Shown piece after piece: positions 25,671-33,493 of a stretch of DNA of 64,000 nt. Both the position numbers and the translations under genes were made by a program. How positions within the stretch are numbered: position 1 is the stretch's first letter; the number at the start of each line of letters is the position of its first letter. The notes below the pieces were generated by a model. The model ran no database searches and was not told the DNA's origin. It saw only the letters and a list, made by a program, of their open reading frames with translations. Source of the DNA: Deltaproteobacteria bacterium. GTDB taxonomy: Bacteria > Myxococcota_A > Polyangia > Nannocystales > Nannocystaceae. Where the stretch lies: contig RFGU01000083.1 of the NCBI GenBank assembly GCA_003696955.1, forward strand, positions 1 through 64,000, in the 5' to 3' direction.

Positions 25671-27568
25671 CCACAGAAGATCGGGAAGGGCGCGATGTCG
25701 CCGAGGTCCGCCCCCGGCACCGACTCGAGGGCATCGCGGCCAGCCCGGGCATCGGCATCGGGCCGGCCTACATCGTCGATCGGGGGCGAGTCCAGGTTCC
25801 GCGCTACAGCATCGAGCGAGGGGACGTTCGCGAGGAGATCGGGCGCTTCCGGGAGGCGTTGCGGGCCACGCAGGAACAGCTCGAGGCGATCAAGTCGAGG
25901 CTTCCCCACGGGGAGCACCGGCAGATTCTCAAGGCGCAACAGATGATGCTTCGGGATCCCGACCTGACGGGGGACGTCGAGGCGAGGATTCGGGAGGATC
26001 TCATCAATGCCGAATGGGCCATGATGACGGTCGCTCGGGACGTCGAGCGCATGCTCTCCGAGGCAGCCGACGAGGTCTTTCGGGAGCGCAGCAGCGACGT
26101 CGCGCACCTTTCGAACCGCGTGCTGCTCAACCTCCTCGGCAAGACCGACGACGAGATCGATCCTCCGGCCGGTTCGGTCGTGGTCGCCTTCGATCTGAGT
26201 CCGGCCGACACCGCCGCCTTGGCCCGCGCCGACGTCACGGGCCTCGTCACGGAGGTCGGCGGGCGGACCTCCCACAGCGCCATCATGGCGCGCAGCCTGG
26301 AGATCCCCGCGGTCGTCGGCGTCGAGGACGTGACCGAGTACGTGCGTACCAACGACATGGTGGTCGTCGACGGTACGCACGGTCACGTCGTGATTCGGCC
26401 GACGCGCGACGAGATCGAGCACTGGCAGGAGGTTCGACGCCGCTACGATGCCTTCGAGGACGAGGTCCAACGGGATCATGCGCTGCCGGCGACGACCCTG
26501 GACGGCGTACACGTGGTCCTGCGGGCCAATGCGGCCCTCGACGAGGAGATTGCGTCGGCGTCGTTCCACGGTGCGGACGGGATCGGGCTCTATCGGACCG
26601 AATACGTGTTCATGGGGCGCGATGCGCCGCCGACCGAGGAGGAACACTACCGCAGGGCGAAGGCCATCTTGCGGCGCATGGCGCCCCATCCGGTCACGTT
26701 CCGCACCTTCGATCTCGGTGCGGACAAGGTGGCCGCCTACGTTCGGGGGCGCGGGGCCGGGGAGAACCCTGCGCTCGGGGTGCGCTCGCTCAGGCTCGCC
26801 CTGCGCGAGCGGCACCTCTTCGTCGCCCAGCTCAAGGGGCTGTTGCGCGCAGCCCTCCACGGCCCCCTGCGCATCATGTTGCCCTTCGTCAGCGGTCTCG
26901 AGGAACTCGAAGCCGCCCTCGAGGTGCTCGACGAGGCCAAGTCGGAACTCGCCCGGGAAGGGATGGCCCATGCCACCGACGTGCCGGTAGGGATCATGGT
27001 GGAGGTGCCCGCGGCGGCCCTCGCGGCCGACCGACTTGCTCCGGAAGTGGACTTCTTCAGCATCGGGACCAACGATCTCATCCAATATACCCTGGCCATC
27101 GATCGTGAGAACGACGACGTGGGCTACCTGTACGAGCCGCTCCACCCGGCGATTTTGCGGCAACTTCGCATGGTGGCCGAGGCCGGCGCTCGGGCGAACG
27201 TGCCCGTGAGCCTGTGCGGCGAGATGGCGGCCGATCCCCGGTATACGTGGGTGATCGTGGGGCTCGGGATCCACGAGCTGTCCATGCACCCATCGGCCAT
27301 TCCCGTGGTCAAGAACATCGTTCGGCAGTCCACCCTGGCCGAGATGGAGGCCTTGGCCGCCGAGGCGTTGGCCGCCCGTAGCGGCGCCGAAGCCGAACGG
27401 CGCGTGCTCGAGGTGATGCAGGCGCGCTTTCCCGAACATCTCGAACACGGCGGGGTCGACGGCCTGCCTCGCCCCGGTGGTCCGGTACCGGTGCGCGCGC
27501 GCTCGGGCGACGACGGCGCCGGGGAGGCCGGGCAGAGCTCCGAGACCGGCGGATACGGCGCCATGTGA
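25667..27568 (+). CDS. ptsI: PTS enzyme I
   Basis: 633 residues from the GTG at 25667. Transfers phosphate from phosphoenolpyruvate to HPr. N-terminal HPr-binding domain, phospho-His in VGGRTSHSAIMARSLEIPAVVG (about residues 195-216), PEP-binding barrel with GADGIGLYRTEYVFMGR, FRTFDLGADK, DFFSIGTNDLIQYTLAIDR and the active-site Cys in VSLCGEMAAD. The C-terminus carries about 50 additional residues rich in Gly/Ala/Ser. It completes an HPr-EI-HprK-EIIA relay with no permease gene in the window. Confidence 0.96.
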   Translation: MTTEDREGRDVAEVRPRHRLEGIAASPGIGIGPAYIVDRGRVQVPRYSIERGDVREEIGRFREALRATQEQLEAIKSRLPHGEHRQILKAQQMMLRDPDLTGDVEARIREDLINAEWAMMTVARDVERMLSEAADEVFRERSSDVAHLSNRVLLNLLGKTDDEIDPPAGSVVVAFDLSPADTAALARADVTGLVTEVGGRTSHSAIMARSLEIPAVVGVEDVTEYVRTNDMVVVDGTHGHVVIRPTRDEIEHWQEVRRRYDAFEDEVQRDHALPATTLDGVHVVLRANAALDEEIASASFHGADGIGLYRTEYVFMGRDAPPTEEEHYRRAKAILRRMAPHPVTFRTFDLGADKVAAYVRGRGAGENPALGVRSLRLALRERHLFVAQLKGLLRAALHGPLRIMLPFVSGLEELEAALEVLDEAKSELAREGMAHATDVPVGIMVEVPAAALAADRLAPEVDFFSIGTNDLIQYTLAIDRENDDVGYLYEPLHPAILRQLRMVAEAGARANVPVSLCGEMAADPRYTWVIVGLGIHELSMHPSAIPVVKNIVRQSTLAEMEALAAEALAARSGAEAERRVLEVMQARFPEHLEHGGVDGLPRPGGPVPVRARSGDDGAGEAGQSSETGGYGAM

Positions 27569-27643
27569 GGAAGGTCGCAGTGTGCATGCGGCTGCGCGGT
27601 TGAGCCCCCCGAGGCGCGAGGGCACGATGCACGCGGTCCGAAC

Positions 27644-28624
27644 GTGAAGCCCCTCAAGATCATCTCCACGGGCGCCTACATTCCCGAGCGCGTCGTCACC
27701 AACGACGATCTGTCCAAGATGGTCGATACGTCGGATGCCTGGATCCGCGAGCGAACCGGCATCCGCGAGCGACACATCGCTGCGGACGACGAGTGCACCT
27801 CCATCCTCGGGGCCAAGGCCCTCGAGGACGCGTGTCGTCGTGCCGACATGGCCCCCGGCGATCTCGATGCGATCATCGTCGGTACGTCCACGCCCGATGC
27901 GATCTTTCCGTCCACGGCGTGTTGGCTCGAACATACCCTGGGCCTGTCCGGCACCCCCGCCTTCGACGTGATGGCGGGGTGCTCGGGGTTCCTCTACGGG
28001 TTGGAGGTGGCCGCCGGGCTCCTCGCAAGCGGGGCCGCGCGCCGCGTCGGTCTCGTCGGCGCCGAGTGCATGAGCCGTGTCGTGGACTGGACCGACCGTC
28101 GGACCTGTGTCCTCTTCGGAGACGGTGCCGGTGCCGCCATCGTCGAGCCGGGGGACGGATCTACGGGCGTGCTGGCCTCGAACTGGGGCAGCGACGGTAC
28201 GCTGGCCGAGATCCTTTGCGTACCTGCCGGAGGGGCGCGTGAGCCGGCTTCGGAGAAGACCCTCGAGGATCGGCGCCATTTCGTGCAGATGGAAGGCAGC
28301 CGTGTCTTCATCCACGCGGTCAAGGCCATGAGCCGAAGCGTTCGCGACGCCCTCGAGGCGGCGGGACTTTCCGGGGCGGACGTCGACGTGTTCATCCCCC
28401 ACCAGGCCAATCTGCGGATCATGGACGCCACACGGGAGCGCACGGGCATTCCCGCCGATCGGGTCTTCTCGGTGCTCGATCGCTACGGCAACATCTCCGC
28501 GGCGTCCGTCCCGGTCGCGATCCACGAGGCACGCGAGCAGGGCGTGCTGAAGGACGGCGACATCTTGGCGCTCACGGCGTTCGGGACGGGCTTGACCTGG
28601 GCCGGGGCGGTCCTGCGCGTCTGA
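27644..28624 (+). CDS. fabH: 3-oxoacyl-ACP synthase III
   Basis: 326 residues. Condenses acetyl- or branched acyl-CoA with malonyl-ACP to start fatty acid synthesis. Active-site triad visible: Cys113 in MAGCSGFLYG, His in FIPHQANLRIM and Asn in DRYGNISAASVPVAI. Family markers TGIRERHIA and FGDGAGAAIVEP are also present. The start is a GTG at 27644. It follows ptsI after 75 bp without clear terminator. FabH substrate choice sets straight or branched chains, and that cannot be read from the sequence here. Confidence 0.94.
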   Translation: MKPLKIISTGAYIPERVVTNDDLSKMVDTSDAWIRERTGIRERHIAADDECTSILGAKALEDACRRADMAPGDLDAIIVGTSTPDAIFPSTACWLEHTLGLSGTPAFDVMAGCSGFLYGLEVAAGLLASGAARRVGLVGAECMSRVVDWTDRRTCVLFGDGAGAAIVEPGDGSTGVLASNWGSDGTLAEILCVPAGGAREPASEKTLEDRRHFVQMEGSRVFIHAVKAMSRSVRDALEAAGLSGADVDVFIPHQANLRIMDATRERTGIPADRVFSVLDRYGNISAASVPVAIHEAREQGVLKDGDILALTAFGTGLTWAGAVLRV

Positions 28625-28721
28625 GCACCCGCACGTTCGGTGTAGGGCGAGACGCAGGTCGCAGCGTGCCGGAAGCGGCGCTGCCCGCCGCGGTCGAAGC
28701 GCGTTACCCTCCGTACGTCCC

Positions 28722-31700
28722 ATGGGGGCGACGTTCCGCACAGGACCGGCGCGCGCGCCGACCCGATTCGCCGTGCTCCTGTCCTTGCTCGTGCTCTTCC
28801 TGTGGGCGGGCGGCAGGGCTTGGGCCGGGAACCCGGATCGGCGGTGGCGCACGATCACGACGGAGCACTTCCACATCCACTATGCCGCCGGACAGGAGGA
28901 GTTCGCGGCGAGAACGGCGGTGGCGGCAGAACGGGCCTATCGGGAACTTGCGCTCGACTGGGGACACCCGGTGCGGCAACGCATCCACGTCGTCGTCACC
29001 GACGCCACCGACTTCGCCAATGGCCGCGCCACGGTCACGCCGTTCCCGCGCGTCATCCTGAACGTCACGGCGCCCGAGTCGATGAGCGTCCTCGACACCT
29101 ACGACGACTGGATCGACATCCTCGTCACCCACGAGTTGGTCCATATCGTCCACTTGGACACGATTCACGGGTTGCCCCGACTCGTCAACGCTCTCTTCGG
29201 TTTCGGGGTTCTCGGCAACCTGGTCAGCCCGAACGTGGCGCAACCGCGGTGGTTCGTCGAGGGCGTGGCCACCTACGAGGAGTCGGACAACACGAGCGCC
29301 GGACGCGGGCGCTCCGCGCTCTTCGACATGTACCTGCGGATGCCGGCGCTCGAAGGGCGCTTGCAGACCATCGACCAGGTCTCGAGCGGGGCACGCATCT
29401 GGCCCCACGGCAGTTCCGTCTACCTCTATGGCCTGCACTTCATGCGGTACATCGCGGAGCGATACGGTGCCGACAAATTGCGGGAACTCAGCCACGTCTA
29501 TGGCGGGCAGGCCGTGCCCCTCGGGATCAACCGTGCGCTCGAGAAGGTGCTCGGCGTCGACTACCACACGTTGTGGCAGGAGTTTCGTCGGGACACCGAG
29601 CGCCGCTTTCGGGCCCAGGCCCGGCGGGTGCGCGCACGCGGACTCCGCGACGGTCGGCGGCTCACGTTTTCCGGACAGACGGTGCGCTATCCCACGTTCG
29701 AGCCGGACGGCCGACACGTGCTCTACTTCGCCAGCGACGGCCATCGTCTCGCCGAGATCCGCCGCGTCTCCCTGCGCGGGGCGGTCGTGCGGGAAGGCGT
29801 CGGCATCGGCCGAGAAGGTACGAGCGTGGGGGAAGAGCCCGTGCTCCAGGTGCAAGGCCTCACCCGCGTGGCGCGGACGCCCCAGGGCATCGTCCTGTCC
29901 CGGGTGGCCGCGGTGGATCTGCGCTACGACTGGTCGGATCTCTACCTGTGGCGGTTCGGCGACGACCCCCGCTCGTTCCGGCGATTGACGTTCGGCCGCC
30001 GCGCGAGCGAGCCCCACGTCGGGCGCGACGGCCGAACGGTCGTGTTTCGGCGCAACGACTCGGCCCAATCCCGCGTCGGCTTCCTCGATCTGCGCACGGG
30101 CGAGGTGACCGAGCTTGCGGCCCGGGCGCGGATCGAGCAGATCACGACGCCGACCCTCTCACCGGACGGAAGGTACGTGGCCTTCTCGGCCTTCGCGGAA
30201 GGCGGGTATCGGGACATCGTGCTCTACGACCGGAAGACCGGCTCGTACGAGCACGTCACCGCCGATCGGTTCAGCGACATCTCACCCACCTTCTCCCCGG
30301 ACGGGCGCTACGTCGTGTTCTCGAGCGATCGCGACGGGATCTTCAACGTCCACGCCTACGACCTGCGAACGCGCCGACTCTACCAGGTCACCAACGTCTA
30401 CGGAGGGGCGTTCGAACCTACCTTGTCGCCGGACGGCCGGACCCTGGTCTACGTGGGATTCACCTCCGACGGCTTCGACCTGTGGACGATGCCCTTCGAT
30501 CCCCTCGATTTCCTCCCGGCCGTGCCGGCCGGGACCGTCGTGCCGCGGGCGAGGCCGACCGCTCCGACCTCCGATGCCACGCGAGGTGCCCGCGTCTACC
30601 GACCGAGCGAGACGTTCTTTCCCCGTGTCCTCTTCCCGTCGGCCTTCGACTTCCAGACCTCGGCGTTCGCCAACGAAATCGGGGCCCAGCTCGGGATCGC
30701 CGACGTCCTCGGCTTCCACGCGCTGAACCTGCGCTTCGCCTATCTGTTGCCCCCTGTGGACCAGCCCGTGGGCAGCGTCTCGTACACCTACGACCGCCTC
30801 TTGCCCACCTTCCGTTTCGAAGTGGCCCGTGCCTACGCCCTTCGAAGCGGTTTTCGTCGCTACGTCTACGACGCACCGGGCGAGACGGCGGACACGTTCG
30901 GTGCCTACGTGCAGGAAGGGTATCGGGAGAGCATCTGGACGGCGTCGGCCGTCATGGGGGTGCCACTGGTGATCGATCCGCGGTACCGGGTCCAGACGTC
31001 CGTGGGCTACCGCTTTACGCATCTCGACAATCTCGATGCCGACACCTTCGAGGCAGATCCCAACGCACCGCTGCCCCGCTTGCCCGAGACGGGGAACCTC
31101 GGCCAGGCCGATCTCCGCCTTTCGTTCTCGAGCGAACGTGCCGTCCAGTTCGGCTACGGCGGCGTCTACGGCACGACCGTCTCGGCCACCATGAGCATCC
31201 TCGACCGGGTCCTCGGCAGCGACTATGGCGATCTTCAGGCCCGTTTCTCCCTGACCCAGAACGTACCCATGCCCTGGCGGGGCCACCAGGTGCTCGCCCT
31301 TCGCGGCAGCGCCGGGGCGTCGGCCGGTGGCTTGCGTAGGCGGGGGGCGTTCTTCGTGGGGGGGCCTCCCGAGTACCAGGACGTCTTCCGGAGCCTGCTT
31401 GCGCGCACGCCCGTGGGCACGGGGGGCCTCGTGCGGGGCTATCGTCCGGGGGTGGTCGGCGGCCGGTACTTCTTCGTCGCGAACGCCGAGTACCGGATCC
31501 CGATCCTCGACGCGGAACGCGGTCTCGGAACGTTGCCGGCGTTCCTGCGTTCCCTCACCTTCATCCCCTATGCCGATGCGGGCCGAGCGTTCTCCGGCCC
31601 CCTGGCGTTCGGCGACGTACTCTGGGGTGTGGGAGCATCGTTCGTCATGAACTTCCGCGTCGGCTACGTCGAGACGATCAGCCTGTTCTTCGACTACGCC

Positions 31701-31763
31701 CACGGATTCGACGACGAACTCGGGCTCGATCAATTTCGGGCGATGGTGGCGCGCTCGTTCTGA
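28722..31763 (+). CDS. Outer-membrane protein: HExxH protease-like domain, TolB-like propeller, C-terminal barrel
   Basis: 1013 residues. A signal peptide (FAVLLSLLVLFLWAGGRAWA) leads to a peptidase-MA-like domain (about 35-290) with HELVHIVHLDTIHG near residue 140 and downstream PRWFVEGVATYEE, giving HExxH plus a third Glu ligand as in gluzincins. Residues about 300-620 are a TolB/PD40-type propeller (TLSPDGRYVAFSAFA, TFSPDGRYVVFSSDRDG, LYQVTNVYGGAFEPTLSPDG). From about 640 on it resembles Omp85/surface-antigen barrels (RTPVGTGGLVRGYRPG, VANAEYRIPIL) and ends in F. The metal-site residues look intact, so it may be an exported protease anchored by its own barrel. Substrate unknown. Its end overlaps the convergent chelatase gene by 34 bp. 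Confidence 0.85.
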   Translation: MGATFRTGPARAPTRFAVLLSLLVLFLWAGGRAWAGNPDRRWRTITTEHFHIHYAAGQEEFAARTAVAAERAYRELALDWGHPVRQRIHVVVTDATDFANGRATVTPFPRVILNVTAPESMSVLDTYDDWIDILVTHELVHIVHLDTIHGLPRLVNALFGFGVLGNLVSPNVAQPRWFVEGVATYEESDNTSAGRGRSALFDMYLRMPALEGRLQTIDQVSSGARIWPHGSSVYLYGLHFMRYIAERYGADKLRELSHVYGGQAVPLGINRALEKVLGVDYHTLWQEFRRDTERRFRAQARRVRARGLRDGRRLTFSGQTVRYPTFEPDGRHVLYFASDGHRLAEIRRVSLRGAVVREGVGIGREGTSVGEEPVLQVQGLTRVARTPQGIVLSRVAAVDLRYDWSDLYLWRFGDDPRSFRRLTFGRRASEPHVGRDGRTVVFRRNDSAQSRVGFLDLRTGEVTELAARARIEQITTPTLSPDGRYVAFSAFAEGGYRDIVLYDRKTGSYEHVTADRFSDISPTFSPDGRYVVFSSDRDGIFNVHAYDLRTRRLYQVTNVYGGAFEPTLSPDGRTLVYVGFTSDGFDLWTMPFDPLDFLPAVPAGTVVPRARPTAPTSDATRGARVYRPSETFFPRVLFPSAFDFQTSAFANEIGAQLGIADVLGFHALNLRFAYLLPPVDQPVGSVSYTYDRLLPTFRFEVARAYALRSGFRRYVYDAPGETADTFGAYVQEGYRESIWTASAVMGVPLVIDPRYRVQTSVGYRFTHLDNLDADTFEADPNAPLPRLPETGNLGQADLRLSFSSERAVQFGYGGVYGTTVSATMSILDRVLGSDYGDLQARFSLTQNVPMPWRGHQVLALRGSAGASAGGLRRRGAFFVGGPPEYQDVFRSLLARTPVGTGGLVRGYRPGVVGGRYFFVANAEYRIPILDAERGLGTLPAFLRSLTFIPYADAGRAFSGPLAFGDVLWGVGASFVMNFRVGYVETISLFFDYAHGFDDELGLDQFRAMVARSF

Positions 31764-32155
31764 CCGTCCTCGGCGAAAGGGCGTGCCGCCGCCCGGGCCA
31801 TGGCGGCCACGACGTCGGGATCTTCACCGAGGGCACCCGGTCGAAGTCGGATGGAGAGCTTCGGGTGGGTTCTAGAGAGACGTTCGACGAGCGCGGGGAG
31901 ATCCCGGCGCACGTGGCCACCACCGCTCGACAGGAAGCACGCCACGATTTCGATGTCGGTGCATCCCGCGGCCGCCAGGCGTTCGACGGCGTCCTCCGGC
32001 GTCGGTGGGCCGTGCCCGAGGTAGGCCGTGGCGGCCTGCACGCCGTGCTCGCGCCGAAGGGTTCGGCAGACCGCCTCGACGGGGCGGCGCCAGGCCGGAT
32101 CGGGAGAGCCGTGGGCGAGCAGCACGATGCCGCCGAGATGGCGCGGGCGCGTCAT
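31730..32155 (-). CDS. cbiX: CbiX-type sirohydrochlorin chelatase (short form)
   Basis: 141 residues, one chelatase domain as in short CbiX/SirB proteins that act as homodimers. Signatures: GGIVLLAHGSPDPAW with the metal-site His, AYLGHGPPTPEDAV, and IEIVACFLSSGGGHVRRDLP with the second His. It inserts cobalt (B12 or F430 branch) or iron (sirohaem) into sirohydrochlorin; metal choice cannot be read. The ATG at 32155 overlaps the serA stop by 4 bp. No other corrin-ring genes are in the window. Confidence 0.85.
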   Translation of the reverse strand: MTRPRHLGGIVLLAHGSPDPAWRRPVEAVCRTLRREHGVQAATAYLGHGPPTPEDAVERLAAAGCTDIEIVACFLSSGGGHVRRDLPALVERLSRTHPKLSIRLRPGALGEDPDVVAAMARAAARPFAEDGQNERATIARN

Positions 32156-33360
32156 TCCACGACCCTGCGCAGATCGACGGCAAAGACGTCCGGCGATGCG
32201 GCGAGTTCGTCGAGCAATGCCCGCGGCGGCTCGCGTTCCAGGGTGATCGTGGCGCACGCGGCTTCGTCGCCCGCGAACACGATGTTCTGCATCTCCTGGA
32301 CGTTCAGGTCCGCCTCCCGAAGTGCACCGAGGACGCCGGCGAGTACGCCGACCCGATCGCGGTGGCGAACGACGACCGTCCACCGGGCCGGCCGATCCCG
32401 CACGATGTTGACGGCGTTGGCCGGGGTGCCCGTCTCGAGATAGGTTCGTACGACGCGGACCATCTCCTCGGCCGTCGCAACCTCCGCCTGCTCGGTCGAC
32501 GCGCCGATGTGGGGCGTGCCCACGACGCCTTCGAGCCCGCGCAGGGGCGAGTCGAAGGGCGCGGAGCCCGAACCGGGCTCGCTTTCGAAGACGTCGAGTC
32601 CGGCCCGCAGATGCCCCTCGGCCACCAACTTGGCGAGGGAAGCATCGTCGACCACGCCCCCGCGTGCCGTGTGCACGACGATGGTGCCCCGCCGCAGCCG
32701 CCGCAGCCGCGCCTCGTCGAAGAGGTGGTGCGTCTCGTCGGTCAGCGGCACGTGGATGCTCAGGGCGTCGACCTCGCCGAGCATGTCGTCGAGCCCGGTG
32801 GCGCGCCGGACGCCGTGGGCCTTCGCCGTCGCGTCGTCGAGGGTGCGGCTGTAGGCCACCACGTCCATGCCGAAGGCGCGCGCCCGAGCAGCCACGGCTC
32901 GGGCGATGGCACCGAAGCCCACGAGGCCGAGGGTGCGTCCGAAGAGCCCGCGGCCGGTCCCGTATTTCTTCTTGTTCCACGTCCCGGCGTGGAGATCGCG
33001 GTTGGCGGCGACGAGTTGCCGGTCGACGGCCAGCAGGAGGGCCATGGCCAGCTCCGCGACGGCGATGGCGTTCTTGCCCGGACAGTTGGCCACGAACACC
33101 CCGCGCCGGCTGGCCGCTGCGAGGTCGATGGTGTTGACGCCGGCACCCGCGCGGACGATGAGCGAGAGCTGGGTGCCCGATTCGATGGCGGCCTCGCGAA
33201 CCTTCGTGGATCGCACGACGAGCACCGTCGGATCGTGCTCGGCCATGGCGGTCGGCAGATCGTCGGCCGTCGTGTCGGGGGCGAACACCACGTCGAATCC
33301 GAGGGCGGACAAACCGTCACGGCCCTGGGGGGGGATCTTGTCGGCAACGAGGGCGCGCAT
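32152..33360 (-). CDS. serA: D-3-phosphoglycerate dehydrogenase-type 2-hydroxyacid dehydrogenase with ACT domain
   Basis: 402 residues. First step of serine synthesis in the family. The NAD-binding domain shows GLVGFGAIARAVAARARAFG, catalytic Arg in VVHTARGGVVDD, Glu in GLDVFESEP and His in GTPHIGAST. After residue about 320 a C-terminal ACT domain (WTVVVRHRDRVGVLAGVLGAL) suggests amino-acid feedback. An unusual insertion, the basic segment GTWNKKKYGTGRGLFG, sits before the Rossmann loop. It leads a two-gene unit with the chelatase. Assignment to SerA rather than another 2-hydroxyacid dehydrogenase is likely but not certain. Confidence 0.88.
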   Translation of the reverse strand: MRALVADKIPPQGRDGLSALGFDVVFAPDTTADDLPTAMAEHDPTVLVVRSTKVREAAIESGTQLSLIVRAGAGVNTIDLAAASRRGVFVANCPGKNAIAVAELAMALLLAVDRQLVAANRDLHAGTWNKKKYGTGRGLFGRTLGLVGFGAIARAVAARARAFGMDVVAYSRTLDDATAKAHGVRRATGLDDMLGEVDALSIHVPLTDETHHLFDEARLRRLRRGTIVVHTARGGVVDDASLAKLVAEGHLRAGLDVFESEPGSGSAPFDSPLRGLEGVVGTPHIGASTEQAEVATAEEMVRVVRTYLETGTPANAVNIVRDRPARWTVVVRHRDRVGVLAGVLGALREADLNVQEMQNIVFAGDEAACATITLEREPPRALLDELAASPDVFAVDLRRVVE

Positions 33361-33493
33361 GGTGCATCGATATCACGACGAGCCCGGGCCCGAGTTCCAC
33401 GGCGCCCGAAACTGCGTTCGTTCCCCATTCGCCGGCCGATCCGGTGGGCCGTCCGTGGACGGCCCGCGGGATGGAAGGCATGATCGAACCGAC

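Noticed and set aside
25622-28876. Very long open frame (over 1000 codons) antisense to ptsI and fabH
   Set aside because: Both genes on the other strand are complete with all motifs; the antisense frame has His/Arg/Asp-rich shadow composition and arises from GC-rich third codon positions.
28722-31763. Calling the protein simply TolB
   Set aside because: Only the middle domain is TolB-like; the signal peptide, HExxH domain and barrel make it a different protein, and no Tol genes are adjacent.
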